Origin: Allacma fusca
Lineage: Eukaryota; Arthropoda; Collembola; Symphypleona; Sminthuridae
Reading direction: 5' to 3'
Assembly: GCA_947179485.1 (NCBI GenBank)
Contig: OX359249.1
Location: forward strand, 53,269,402-53,333,401
DNA length: 64,000 bases
The position numbers and the translations under genes are program-made. Of this stretch, positions 20,701 to 35,700 are shown piece by piece. The notes under the pieces are model-generated. The model worked only from the letters and a program-made list of their open reading frames with translations. It did not search any database and was not told the origin of the DNA. Numbering within the stretch: position 1 is the stretch's first letter; each line of letters opens with the position of its first letter.

Positions 20701-23700
20701 CTTTTTGGGAAGAGCTGTGCCTCCTAAATTAATGCATTTTCCATTTCCGTGACATTCTGTGTCCGTATCACATTCATCTTCGTACTGACATCTGTTGCCA
20801 CTGAATCCTATATGGACAAAATCGTCATGTTTCTTAAAATCTGAATGATAACACTTTATTAAACAAAATTAAATCCCTTAATCATCAAAAAACGCAACCT
20901 CGGGCTACGAGATTGGTTCACTGGGAGTTATGTCTGGAAGGAATGAAATATTGGGAAATATTATTACTAAAAGGTTCCCACGTTCCCACATAAATGTCTT
21001 TGGATTGAGGTACCACAATAATTATTATTATTTCACATTATAGGTACATGATAATCTAAGAGTATAAATCATATTGTATAATTAATTCTCAGTTGTTAAT
21101 AAAATTACTCGTGCAAGTACGTTTCCTGTAACATTTCCATATCAACATTTAAACATGAATACTACAAACAAATAATTCCACAGGCGCCAGAGGAGCATTA
21201 TTAGTTCGGATCTATCTCCATCTCCCGTTACTAAACAAACAAAGGGTTACGCTGACTTCAAATATAAAATCAAAGATTTGCTTAAATAATTGTCTCTATA
21301 TTAGGTACACAAATGAGGATGTTATCCCAACCGATTATTAACCCAACCGAGGATTAACAATAAATAAATTAGGAGACATTTCAAAACAATTAATTTTCAC
21401 ACAATCTGCAGCGATTCTGCAGGGGTCGGATTTTTGTAAATCTACATTTCAGGTCATTTCTTTTCTCTGATGATTTTTGAGGTCTGGTTTTGATGATGTC
21501 ACCAACGATTTCAAAAATCCCTGATGAAAGCAAGGTCAACGATTTTCAATATCACTGGTGGCAAAAATAATTTACGTCAAAATTAAAAGACGTCAAATCC
21601 CTGCTAAATAAGGTCGACCGGATTAAAAATCCGTTTGATTCCTGAAACACGTTAACTCATTTCCCTTTGATATTTTCCCTGCCAGAAATATTTTGTCCTG
21701 TCTTCCCACAAAAGTTCGACCCCTGCAATTCTGTTTCAAATTATTATGAGCAACATGAACTTTTCCAGTAAAACGAGCAGACGCTCCAAAGAAAAAACAT
21801 ACCCTTATTACATACGCATCTTCCAGCAATTGATCTTCCGTGCGCCATGCAGGTTTCTTTGTAATTTCTTTGCTCCAAAATATCCACATCTGCGCATGAC
21901 CAAAATCTATATTGGTTAGCCCACTCAGATGCCTCACGCAGAAGTCGGATTGTACAATCTTCGCAAGTGAAATTTTTGGGAAGCTCTACCATGTGCCACT
22001 GAGCCCTGAAATAAATCATAGGTAATTACTTAAATAATTCCTAAAACAAGTTATACATTGATTATTATCGGCTTGTTAATGTTATTTTCATTGCTAATGA
22101 GTTATAGCTTAGAGTTATAAAGTGCATTGCGTATCCTTTCTCTCTCCCCTGTACCATTTAAGTAGGCGTGGTTACTAACAACATTCAATTTTAATTTTCA
22201 AGAGAATCTTTGGGGCAGACAAGCATTTTATCTATGTAATTTTTTCTCAGAAAACTTATAGCTACTGACTATAGTTCCGCATTAGTTTGGTACTGTTGAA
22301 AATAGTACATAATATTGTGATCATAGTCATCCAAGTTATAATATTGATGTTTGCTGTTGTTTGAAGAAAACACAGCTAACTTAAAAAAATCGGTGCACTG
22401 CACTGATTTGGGCAAACTTTGTTTGCATGTGCAGGAAAGTGAAACTTATGTTTAAAGATTTTTAGTAGGGTAGGGAAATAGAGTTTGATTGTTAACTGTA
22501 AAGGACGCATGTCCATACGTCAATCCGTCCGGAATTATCGCCATCAGTATCGTAAGTAAATTTGGTGATATTTGCGCTATTATCGTCTCGCCAATATCGT
22601 ATTTGCCATCCCTACTAGTAACATGCTGTAATGCTTCATTCATGCATGCAACAATTCATTCAATAAACTAGTTCGTTAACTGAACTTTTTTGAAATATTT
22701 CAGAATTTGAGTGAACTTGAGTGAACCGAAAACATACCAATTGATGTAACGAATGAGTTTGAATTGAACTGTTTGGTAAATCCATCGAACGTGCATGAAA
22801 GCGAACGTGTAGGTATTTGTTTAAGAAACTGAATTGAACTGAATGTGCGAATACGTTTTACGAATCTAGTTAGCGGCTAAATCCTGCAGCATATCGTCGC
22901 TGAAGAGGCAAAATGGAATACATGCATTTTGGATTAAAATCAAAATGGTCTACATGCAGTTTTACTAAATGCAAAATGGAATAGATGCATCAAGTTTTAA
23001 AAGCAAAATGGAATAAGTGCAATTTCGTCTAAAAGCAAAATGGTCTACATACATTATGAAAGTATACACGCATGTAGACCATTTTGCTTTTAGTGAAAAC
23101 TGCATGTAGTTCATTTTGCTTTCAGGAAAGCTTGCAACTATTCCGTTTTGCCTTTAAGGAAAAAGGCATGTAGACCATTTTGCTTCTATTCGAAATTGCA
23201 CTTAGTCCATTTTGCCTCTTCAGCGACGATATACTCGATCGGTTAACTTATGACCAGGGTTGGCAAAAAACCGGATTTTATTAGTAAAGGCCAAGCCAGT
23301 GGCAAGAAATGGCAACAACCGGTTTTTATTGGATAGTGGATTTGTTTGGATAATATTAATTTTGGCCATTTTGTACCAACCTATACAACAGGTCCAGGCC
23401 GGTTAGAACCGATTTTAACCAGTAAAGACCAGGCCATTTCTGACCATTTGACAACCCTGTTTATGCATGCCTAATTTTAACCAAGCCGGTGGTACATTTT
23501 GGTTAAAACCGGTTTTTATTGGATAGTGGATTTATTTGGATAATAATAATTATGACCATTTTATACCAACGCATACAAAAGGTCCAAGCCGGTTAGAACC
23601 GGATTTTAACCAATATTGACCAGGCCATTTCTTGCCACTTGCCAACCCTGCTTATGACTCATATCCAGAGATTAAAGACTACTTATACAATTTACTTCGC

Positions 23701-26700
23701 TTTTAAATCTACGCATGCTCAAAATGTCATCTTTCTAAGGAATCCAGACAAAACGCAAGTTTTTGTTTTTAACTGTTTTGAGATACAGCCTGACGATCAA
23801 GCGAGAGACCATCAGAAGTAGAATTCAGATTCAGCAAATATTTTTCCAATATTTGAAGGGATTCAAAACGGTAAAAACAAGACGTTTCCAGCATATATCC
23901 CCGGAACTCCAAATTTTCAACTAAAAACAAGATTTAAGATTATAATAGAAACTTTAAATTCAATCTTCATGACTGAACTGAATGAATTGACAGGATGGAT
24001 AGTCTGAATGTAAATTGAACTTTTTATTTTAACGTTCAATTTGAGCGAACGTGACTGAACGCAACATGACATACGTAAGAATTGAACTGAGTGTGAATGG
24101 TATAACCAATACTAATGAATTGAGTATGAGTGAAGAAAAGAAAATGAACTGAACTTGAATGGAACTTTTCCCCAAAGTTGCATGCATGGCTTCATTGTTA
24201 CACACTTGCTAAATTTCCAGGTCCCACTTTGGCGGCTAGAAAATTTCCTCGTTTTGAAAAAATTGTCTTATGATTTTAAATCAAACTTATTGTTAGAAAC
24301 GTAAGTTGTTATTTTCTTTTGAAACGTATTGTTAACCTAACGAAACTAAAGTCAATTAACATGAATATTGTATCAATGCGGTTGGTATATTTAACAATTA
24401 TTTTTGGATCTATCAAAATGTAAAAAAGCAGCATTCTCTAACATTTAGTCCCAGCTAGCACAGAACTTCGTGATATCGTAAACGATTACACCTCTAAACA
24501 CATTAGAACCAAAACCATAAGCAACTGAAGACATACGGTAGCAGAAGGAAGAAGTAATCAAAATAATATTGTAGCAGGGCATAAGCCATTGTAGGCATAA
24601 GGTAGTAAAGTTGTTTTCCACATTTGAGTCAATGTTCAAATTGGGGGAAAGTCCATGTGCTCGAACACACCTCAATAACATCACCACAAATTATTTGGAA
24701 TTTTGGTTGTTTTGAAATTTAAGTTCTTTAAAATGAGCTCTTCGCTAACCGCACAGCCCAAAGAGGTGGCATACAAAAAGCTTGACATTCCCAGTCGCCG
24801 ATGTTACGAAGAAATTAACAGCGAAAGAAAAAATCATCGGTGATGAGCATTACGTGCTAAGTCACTAAGGGGCGAATACCATAGCTATAGCATGTAACAG
24901 CAAAATGTACTAACTAGGGATGTTAGTTATCGCCATTCATCTCATATCGCAATTATCGTTGTCGGGTAAATCACATTTTGCGATATATCGGGCCTTATCT
25001 TCATTAAAATTAGATATGCTGGGGAAATTTATAACGCAATAATTTCAAAGTGATTCAATTAAATTAGTATCAAAACTATGCAGTTAGCAATAAATTAACA
25101 AAAACTACAGATTATAAGGAAGCTTACTGCAAGCTTATGAAAGGTTACTTTCATATAAAGTAACAAATTAATCCTCTGCGTCAAAGAACAGATCTGAGCA
25201 ATCCTCCAAGGCAGATTGTGCGGTCACGTAACTAGTGTTGTTTCAGAAACATCTTCTGACACGCAGGGGTCGGATTTATGTGGGAAGACGGGAAGAATCT
25301 TCCCAGGGAAAAAACATTTTCAGCAGGGAAATTTTCAAAGGGGATTGCCAACAGGGATTTTCAAATCTGTTGACCTTTTTTTTTTTTTGGCAGGGATTTT
25401 CGAAATTGTTGAGGTGTTTTATGAAAAACAATTTTTGTCAGCAGGGATTTTTGAGTTTGTTGGGGTGTTTCACGAAAATTATTTTTTCAACAGGGAGTTT
25501 TAAACTTGCTTCTAACAGGGAAATTGGTGGTTTCTAATGCAGTTATGGATAAATTTGAAAATATCACAGATAAAGTTCGCTGAGGGGTTTCTGAAGAGAG
25601 TAAGCAAGGACCTTTCGGACCTGAGGTCGCATACATATGCCGTATTTCCGTAGAAGGGATTGCCTTGCCTCGTTAAACATATTGCATCTGGTCAGGATAT
25701 GGAGCAAATCGTGTTGCTCTTGGAGATTACAATTTATGCACGTTTCAGGACACATTAGTTTTATCTTTGCCCGTGTGGTATAAACAAAGAGGTATGACAT
25801 TACCGTTTATATCGTACATTTTTCAGCACACGATAATTATCAGGATTTGTAAACTATATTAACTCCATACTGTTGTACACCAGGTGAATATGGTAGGCTT
25901 TAGCTGCAATTCCGAAACACTTTTGTCGACTGCTGAGTATAGCGGAAGGTACATACTTTACGATTTATGAATGTGCTCCTTGTCTCTAATGCAAGTACAA
26001 GTACTAGAAAGGACCTGTACAGAGAACCGCATATGATTGTGCCCGAGCAATTGAGCATGTGTTTATCGGATGTCTTATATCATTTTCTCCCCCTAGAGCA
26101 TGGAAATTGGGTTTATATTAGTGGTCGGACCAATTCAATTCAGAATTGAAAATTTTCGATTTGATTCGATTCAATTCGATTCAATAGTATTTCGATTCGA
26201 TTTGCTGCAAAGCCAAATCGAATGATTCGATTTGTGGTATTGAATTGAATCGTATCATGTGAATTGCAATTCAAACAATTCAGCAAAACCACTTTGACTG
26301 CGCACGTGTACTTCTCCTAAGTATATTCAAAGTGCAAATACTACGTATTCCAGAACGTTTGTTATTTTAGCGTAGCTTTTACTATACCCTTTATAATATG
26401 TATAGTAATACATATGACACTGCAGTAATATAAGGAAATTTTGTATCTTCCTGCTTGAAGCTTGAATCGTTTGATTTGCGATTCAATTCGATTCACTGAG
26501 TGAACCGAATCGAATTGAATTGCTTTGGGGCGAATTGAATCGAAAATCGGGTTTTCAATTCAATTCACGCTTCAAATTGAAAATCTTGAATCGAATTGAA
26601 TCGATCCGACCACTAGTTTATATACTACCATTTTGTAACAAACTGCCTACATTTTCTTTCATCCCCTGAACTCAAAAACACTCGACACAAAGCTCAAGAG

Positions 26701-29700
26701 ACTGGAGTAACGTCAGGATTTTTGGAACAACAAAAATTTACCAAGTTTTTGATTTTTAGCTCAAATTTTGTTTACAAAAACAAACATTTGTTGCTTAAGT
26801 TTACAAAATGTTAAGGACTTTCAAACAAGCTCAAGACGAGATTCCTTATTTGAATATTTTAGACTGGACGCATCAACAGATTGAAGCAAGATTTCTCCAC
26901 AAATTGGTAAATCAGCTTTACAAATAAAAGAATTAATATCTACATTTAATAAACCGTGCAACTGCTTCAATATTTGGTTTAATTTAAGACATTTGATCAC
27001 ATCTCAGCCACACTACAAGCCAATTACATGACCTCACCGATACGATACGCGATTAATAGCCTTCTTCCCTAACTTCTTATAAAGTTCCGAAATGTTGCAT
27101 CCGTACATTTTTAACGCAGTCCACGAGTCCACATAATATCAACGAATTTTAGGGTGGCGTAAGCCCCTAGTAAAAGCCCCTAGCCTTGTCCGTACGTCGG
27201 TACGTACGTCCGTCTGTCTGTCCCTCCGCACGATAACTCAAAAACTGCTGGTCCGATTTCAATGAAATTTTTTGTGGACATTACTTGTGGCAAAAGAAAG
27301 GCTAAGTTCGTAGTTGGTTGAAATCGGCCGGATTGCTTTTGAGAAAAAAATTCTTGAAATTTTGGACTTCAAGTCAAATGACAGTTATCTCCAAAACTAC
27401 TGAATGTTTTTCAATGAAATTTTTTGTGAATATTGCTTATGTAAATAGTAATAGTTGTTGGTTATGTTGTTGGAATCGACCTTCTAGTCTCTAAAACTAC
27501 TGAATCGATTTCAACGAAGTTTTTTGTGAACATTGGTTATGTAAATCGGAATGGTTATTGCTTATGTAGTTGAGATCCGCCCAATAGGTTTTTTGAACAA
27601 AAAAATGAAATTTTGTAAACTGCTCAAAATTCATCTTACTTTGACGGCGGTGGCTAAAACTACTAAGCCGATTTTAATTACATTTTTTATGGAGATTTGT
27701 TGTGATAACCTTAATCCTGAGTTTGTATTTGGTTGGAATCGGCCAGATAATATTTGAGAAAACAGTTCTTGAAATTTTGAACTTAATTAAAATGACAGTT
27801 ATCTCCAAAACAACTAAATTGATTGCAATGAAATGTTTCGTGAATATTACTTATGTAAATAATAACAATGATTGATTATGTTGTTCAAATCGGCCCGATA
27901 GTTATTTCGGATAAAAACTAAATTCAGCCAAATTTGAAGGCGGTAGCTGACCCCACCCTACGCGAAGCCTCAAATTATCGCGTAGCGATGATTTGTAGTG
28001 CAGCGCTAGCGCCCTAATGCGTCTCCAGGATTCAGCCACATTTATCACACATACATATTACGCCATGGGTAACTCTGGTATTAATTTTGGTCGAAATCGG
28101 TCCTGTGGCTTTATGTAGGCATGCTTGCATAATCGATGTATGTAGTTATAAGAGTTCCGTGTTGTTTGGTGAATCCTCTTTGATAATCCGAGAAAGGTAC
28201 ATAGAATCTGATTTTGGCATATAGCACTTTTTCCACTACTCTTCTAATTATAGAGCAAATTGTGATGGGACGAAAGTTCTTTGGATTTTTCTCATCAAAA
28301 TGGCACAGTCCTATTTATACGTTACGAGCAATAGTCATTCAAAACACCCAAGTGGCATGACTTCAAATTAGCATGACTTTTAATATATTCGGGTAATCTC
28401 GCCGAATTCACATAACAACAGCATCTACTCCTTACCAGCTACACGCTGGTCACATTAAAAACAAAGATACTATATTGGTTTAAACGTTATAAGCATATGA
28501 TGTATAAAGGACACTTTTACGGTCCTTCCTACCCATACAGTACCCCATTATGGTAATTGAAGAAGTCATGGAACAGGCCAACAGGCAAACTCAAATATGT
28601 AAATAGTCGGTAGTCAAAATAATGTACACCTAAACACCTATACAGACCTTACCCATTATTTCACCTTGTTTGACAGTATCAGTTACAACGACCTTGATAT
28701 TTTCTTTAGACGTATCCCTCGAAAAAGAAAAATGCAGTTGTCTATGTGAAAATAAATGCCAACGTTACCAAAACTTTGTCCCCGACATTTTTAACTGTTT
28801 TTGCAATTCTTTCTGCCAATCAAATCAATTCAATGCCTTTCTCTAATAGGAAACTGTGTTCTCTTTCATATAAACGGGTAGTCACCGTTTACGTTAATTT
28901 AGCAGTGACAATATTGCCTCCCTTGCTACTGTATATTACTTTGGTTTACCAGTAAGCCAACTAGCATAGTGTGAAGTGCGAACTTGCAAACCTATAAAAG
29001 CAACCTATAAAAGGCGGTTAGGAGAGAGAGCGAAGGTTTAAAATCCGTTGAAATAATTAGAACTCTGGCCCATACATGGGCACCCTCACGAGGGATTGAG
29101 GGATGCCTCGCCCTCTCCCTCGTCCTCACCCTCACAAACTGCGAGGGTGATGGCGAGTACACGTTGATTTTAGGCGCCCTCATGAACATGAGGGAGAGGA
29201 CCTATGAATAGGATGTGAACGAAAGAGGGGGAGGCAGAGTACATATGTAAGCCCTCATGACCTTCTCTTACCTTAATCGTTATGCAAAAATCATACATAT
29301 ACATACTTTTCTGTAGCAAGACCAACTTCGTACCGCCTTAGGTACCTGGTTTATGGCCCTGTGCAAAAATCCCAGTTTTAATTTTTAAAAGTAAAAGGTC
29401 CTCTTGTTTAGGTTAAAATTTCTCATATTAAACTCCAGAAAAAAAATTCATTTTAGGATGTCGGGGAGACATGATCATTTATAAACAAGGTCACCTGGGC
29501 TTTATGATTAATGCTGTTTTCAGACCCTACTATTGAATATTACTGGTATGAGGTTATAGAACCTATTTGTGACTAATCTTTATTAACCAAAGACGTAGAA
29601 AACAGCTTTGATCAGTAATAGTCATTTTCTGAGCTACTGAATCGATTATAATGAAGAATTATTATCATAGACCAACAATTTTTTTTATAACAAAATATAG

Positions 29701-32700
29701 TAGTTTGACTACTGAATGTTTTCCATTTTGGCGACAATTAAAATATAAGGAAGATATGCACGTTGTACCGATGAATTAGAATTTTAAGCTTGTTTTTCAC
29801 GTTATTTTCAGGACAAAATCGAAAGAACATTGTAAATTTTTCAAGTTTTTTATACTTTTTACAATTATTTCAATCATGAAACCTAGTATGTACCTGTACC
29901 CTAATACCTGTGTAAAACCTGCACCAATAAAGGGCACTATTTTGAATACAGTAGTTTATTCCAACAACAATTTTTTAAAAATTTGTTTTGAACGCTAGGT
30001 TGTAGAAAATTTTATAAACTTTGTAAGCTATCCAAAAGTTCCGTACGTTCAGAACTGGGGGGAATGTCGACACATATTGAAGTTGTCATATTTTAACTAA
30101 GTGTCAGCGAAAAAATTATTTGAAGGCAAAGGTATTGTAGTAAATTGTAGGGGGATTATTTACGTGTAATATAAAATAACGAGGGCCCTCATGAGTGCGA
30201 GGGAGAGGGATGTGTTTTAAAAGTAGCCCCTCACGAGGTCGAGGGCGAGGACAACCCGTAACGTGTTGCTCGATTGATGACGAGGGAGAGTGCGAGCAGG
30301 TTATATTCCATCCCTCGCACAAAGAGAGAGAGGGGGAGAAAAATGCCCATCTATGCTCTGGCCTGGCCGTCTGACCAGCACAGGCTGCCTAGTCAAGTCT
30401 AGTCTACTCTTTAATATTTGGAACCGCAACTAGTGAAGTCTAGTCAAGTCAGCTGTATGGATAAGTAGCATTAGTCAAGTCTAGTCCTACTCTTGACTCT
30501 ACAGCTGGTTCCCTAGTCAAGTCAATTCAATTCCCCTAGTTACATTATATGCTTTGCAAAATTCCTTCGTCTTGATTAGCAACACATTAAAAATGTTATT
30601 TTCAAAAACTTGAGTTTCACTGAATTAAAAATTTTCTAAATTCTGTTCAGAATAAATCTAGCAAAAAATTAGCTCATATTAATTTGCGTAAAACGACGTA
30701 CAAATGAGAAATAACTGTTTACAACATCAATATAAGTATAATGTTCAGTACGATTTTTGCGCATTTAACAATTGTCAGTTCATAAAGTAGTGGTTAAACT
30801 TTCCTATCTGGTATATAGGGATTTAACATGGGGATATTATCTGATATACGAAATTTCCACTTGGGCGCACAAGGGGAAATACCCGGTACACTGGAATTTG
30901 TGGTAGGTTGTACGATGGTTTTTTATTGTACCGGCCACTTACTGAACCGCAAAATGACATTGTAAAAGGGCAAGTTAGAAAGATTGGTTCTTTGGTTGGT
31001 GGCGGGGGTTTGGGCGAAAGGAAGTACCAGGTAGAGATTCCTTCGGGTTTCCGAAATCCCGAAGTTCCGTGTTCGGAAACGAAACGGAACAATTTTGGGA
31101 CGTTATTTTTGGTTCCGTCATTGAATCGGGACAAAACCAGAACATGAGCACTTGTACCGATGATATTGGGGTCGGGACGGTTCAGAGCATCCGTCCGAAA
31201 AATGTCACATATAATTTATGCCATCGGAAAGCGAAATTGTTCTGTTCCGTTCCGATCCGATCCCGGTGCTGTTTCAGAAGTGTCGCGCCGTCATTGAACA
31301 AAAATGGAAACATGTTTCTTATCGCTCTGGCTTGTAAGCATGCTTTATTTAGCAAAATAACGGTGTTGGTTGGATAAAGTTATCGATTTCATTTGCATAA
31401 ATCTTCACGAAGCCCGCGAAACTGCAGATATATAATGTGAGTATCGATTTCCAAAAAAACTAGCACTGCACAGCCAACTATTGTTGGCTAAGCAAGGCAA
31501 ATGTAAGTTGCGATGACAGCAAATAGTACATGTAATAGCTAGCTGCGCAGTGCTATGGTCGTGGATGCATCAAGAGCGCGCGAATATTTGATTCTTACCA
31601 TCACTTATGCGGACACTATCCACTCTTTCAACTTAGAAGAGAGGATTAACGGAAGCACAGCTTATTTTATTTGCTTTAAGGCTTGGCTTAAATCTTAGAC
31701 TTTTACAATTGAAAAAACACAATTTATTGCAAAGAAAATGTAGTTCTAAGTAGTACAGCTCGTTATTTCAATTATTGATTGTCGTTCCATATTTATAATA
31801 AAATCCTAATTATCCTAAAATCCGTATTTTAAAATACAGAATATATATATGTGGTATATGAGTTATACAATTTCCTGCATTAGAGCGCCAACTGTATTCG
31901 AGGTTCAACAAGTGCCTGGTACAATGTAATGTATCAGGTATTTTTCCTGGTATAAGAAAATGAAGTTGATGAAAGTGTATCCCAAATAATTTTATTTTTA
32001 ATTTTAGTTACAGTTTGAAGAGTATTAACATATTTTTTTTCCAAATGTATCCAAATAGAACGCAATTCACTTTCATCTTGTCATTTTTAGACCCTAATAC
32101 ATTTTTGCTCGACAACAATTATCCTGAAATTAATTCGCAACATACGATATGCTAACTTTGTAGATAAATTCCAATCTTGGGTAAGGCAGAGATAACTATC
32201 CCAAAAGAATATAACCCCAAAAAATGGACAGAAACGTTTCAAAGCGATGCTAAATTAAGAACCAATCATCATACATTCGGGCAACTGTTTGGATCAAAAT
32301 GGCTATTCTATTTCTAAATATTTGTGCGAACTAATAAGTATAAATTAAATTAATTCTTCAATCCAATTTACTCGTGCACAACACAAAATATATTTTACTG
32401 ACATGCTCTCATGCAATCATTCATACCTATTGATTGGGCTATAGAGTAAAATGTAAACGTTGAATTATATCAGCACACTTGTTTAAATAAAATTTCAAAA
32501 GTCATTGGCAGCATGTTGCATACAAATTGCTAAAAATCCTTAAGTCAATGAAATGTTCCTTATTCTTTCATTGCTCAAATTTGGAAGAATACGCTAGTAA
32601 AATATTTATGCTACGTTTACGTCAAATTTTCCATAATATTATACAAAAGTTCTTCGGTGATAGGTCGTGCTAATTCCAGTACACAAACAATTTGTTGTAT

Positions 32701-35700
32701 TTAAAATATTTTGGCCATGAATAACTCTGGTGTCAACAAACATTTTTACAATTAAAAAGTCGGTAACGCGTTAGAAAAAATACCATCAACTGAATAGGAC
32801 TTAGCAATGGACTAAAACGCGGGAAAATATGCACATTATAACTTAACGGTCGTTCTGAAGGTTAATTAAAGGACTAATAATGACAAGATGAGAGCGAATT
32901 GCGTTCTATATGGATACATTTAGAAAATATCTACCGAGTCTTAATCTCCCGACATGTCGGAAGACGAAAACATATTTTCATGTCGGGTAAAATCTCCCGA
33001 CATGTCGGAAGATGAAAATATATTTTCATGTCGGGTAAAATCTCCCGACATGTCGGAAGATGAAAATATATTTTCATGTCGGGTAAAATCTCCCGACATG
33101 TCGAAAGATGAAAATATATTTTCATGTCGGGTAAAATCTCCCGACATGTCGAAAGATGAAAATATATTTTCATGTCGGGTAAAATCTCCCGACATGTCGA
33201 AAGATGAAAATATATTTTCATGTCGGGTAAAATCTCCCGACATATTTCGGATGTCGGAACAAGAAAAAAATTTCATGTCGGGTAAAATCTTCCGACATAT
33301 GTCGGATGTCGGAACAAGAAAAAAATTTCATGTCGGGTAAAATCTTCCGACATATGTCGGATGTCGGATAAAATCAACCTTTTGTCGGATGTCGGCTGGA
33401 ATTGTAAAAATAACGTGTCGGCTAAAATCCACTTTCACCCGACACAAGTCGCCGAAAATCACCCGACACGTCGGCTAACATCCATAAAAATCCCGAAAAT
33501 GTCGGTGGATTCTGGCCGACAATGTCGGATGTCGGCCACTATCTTGAAATGTCTGGTCGGGTAGAAACGTTTTCGCGTCGGATGTCGGCCAAAATCGCCC
33601 GACATTGTCGGCCAGAATCCCATTTTGCCCGACAATTGTCGGCTAAAATCTCCCGACACATGTCGGATGTTGGCTAAAATTTTACTTCCCATGGAAATTA
33701 TCCAGCAGTTCTTGAAAAAACGTTTGTGGTTAGCAGGATCAACACCCAGATACTGGATAAGAAAGAACAGAGACTCTATGGTTCATATAGTGAAACTAAC
33801 GATGTTGTTTTTAATTAAAAAATTGATCTTACAAAAGTAGGTATGTGAAACAGTGTTACTCTAGTCTAAAGGAACTATCCAAATTGAAAGATACTAATCC
33901 CAAACACAATTCGGAGCTTCAAACAAAGAACTTGCCGTGGAATGTTGGCTCGTCTGTCTGGAAGAGGCAATCTACTGAAGTTTTCCTGGAAAAGGAGGAT
34001 ATCCTAAAATCTGTTAAGCTTCAATGTGAAAAAGAGACATCAAAAGAACACAAACTCATGCTACTCAGATGAGTTCAAATACTAAAAACCCAATGTCCGT
34101 GTTTCAAATTACTTACAAGCCTGCATCCCCCTTTTTCTATCTATATTATAAAAGTTGAAAATTCAATTTGATCGAGAATCTTGTAAATATTGTTCTCAGA
34201 AAGAAGGAAATGATTACTATTACCTTTCTTTGAATAGTATGCGTTTCGCCTCCTTAAGGGAAAAATTCCTGACAAATTATACAGCGAATTTAAGAAGAGA
34301 TAATTTGTATTTTATTTTAATTTCCAGGATACAGATTATCTGTAAAGCATTATTATTTTATTGAAGAATGTGCTGCTTTACGAAATGATACGTTGTAGTA
34401 CAAATGTGTTATGGGCGAGACCCGATCGACGTGAATAAATAATTGAATTGTCTGCTTGACTATTGTTTATTTTATTGCAGAACATTATCGCTGGAAGCTG
34501 ACGCTTAGCCTGCTCTACGCTATTCTTAATAATTTAATGTTGCTTCGGTTATAGTTAAATAAAGCCCGCAATTATTAGCTAACAGCCATTTTCCGGCTTT
34601 GATTACTATGGAAAGAGAGTTCTTGTTTTCTTATTATTAGAAAAATTAAATAAAAATTAATTAAATAAAAATTATTTAAAATTTCGAAAATTCATACAGC
34701 CTTCTTATGAACCCCAGACCGTCCATGAAAAGTGACCTGTTGGATAGCCTAATTAAGTTTCTACTAATAACCGACAACAAAAATTAGAGGAAAAATTTTG
34801 TGTTGAAATAAACCACAACTGATTTCAGAATTCATAAAATAAAGGTTTATTGGTAGACCATTTGAAATAATTTTTCACCGAGGTCAATAAACCAAATTTG
34901 ATTAAAGCTAGAACAGAATTTACTACAAAACGTGAGAATCGAATACTTGAGGAGTGGGCTAGGGGGAGAGAAAACAGATACGAAACACCCGGTATTTGAT
35001 TTTTGGAACGTTGTCCCCCGGTCACTCTGTGGTGGATGTTGTTCAGCCCATGATAATTAATACGAGGTTTATTTGACACAGAATTTCACAGAAAAAGTAC
35101 GACATAACAAGAGGTTTAAAACTTACGTAGGATCTCCTTTAACGTAGCTCTCTTTATCCGTGGAGGGCGTAAGATCCAAAAGTTGTCTTTCCTTACTGTC
35201 CATCAGCTCCAGCCGGTAACCACCCTGTTCAAACAAGAATACGTATTTGTAACTGAAAAATGGTTTTGACGTAAATCGCCGTAATGAAATTGAGGAGTTA
35301 GGATATATTCCCTCCGACACAATCCCTCCGGTTATATTCCCTCCGGATATATTCCCTCCGACCACAACCCCTCCCTGTTTGGAAATAATCCCTCGCACAA
35401 ATATTTGCCACTCATATATGCAGAAGTGTTCGTCACTATGCCAGCAAAGCAAACGCAATGCGGATCGTATGGTGACTCGGCTCAACAAATAACTTATGCG
35501 CCAGTTGGCATAGTAACAATTTGTTGACGAAAACTCGCGTCCAGAACTCATCAAAGAAGATGATTTTTTACGGAAATGTTATTAACAAATGCGAAACCAT
35601 GCGTTGCAGCAACTTGATTTGTCTGGTCATTAGTTTAGTCATTGGTTGGTTCAATCAGTTCAATCTTCATTATTTCATTCAAGAGTAAGTATGTAGCTAT

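Larger units (their letters stand above)
22641..24188. mobile_element. hAT-like element with two nested insertions, TGAACTTGAGTGAAC-word family
   Basis: Ends CATGCATGCAAC and complementary GTTGCATGCATG. Exact 8-bp duplications GCTTCATT at 22633-22640 and 24189-24196. The arms (22641-22880 and 23940-24188) are reiterated GAATTGAACTGAA words. The middle carries a TA-flanked MITE (22894-23229) and a hAT-like MITE (23255-23650). A related left arm is at 37027-37218. Confidence 0.88.
22006..35126 (-). other. Intron 3 of the LPMO-like/DOMON gene (13.1 kb)
   Basis: Bounded by donor AC|GTAAGT and acceptor TTTCAG. It contains the elements listed separately between 22641 and 34364. No gene was recognised on either strand outside LINE-like fragments. 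30800-31310 is reiterated TTCCGAAACGGAAC-type sequence and 30395-30545 is CTAGTCAAGTC-type sequence, both probably keyword-armed repeats with unclear ends. Confidence 0.8.

Noticed and set aside
27180-27230. Telomere- or satellite-like GTACGTCCGTCTGTC run
   Set aside because: It is the start of a complex dispersed repeat also seen elsewhere in the window, not a simple satellite.
30823-31377. Several 80-100 aa frames on both strands
   Set aside because: They lie in reiterated TTCCGAAACGG/GGTACC-type repeat sequence and have no family resemblance.
32948-33235. CRISPR-like array
   Set aside because: The units are contiguous without unique spacers, and the DNA is eukaryotic.
32931-33340. Overlapping repeat proteins on both strands
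   Set aside because: The frames stay open only because the tandem unit is 48 bp, a multiple of three. The DNA repeat explains them.
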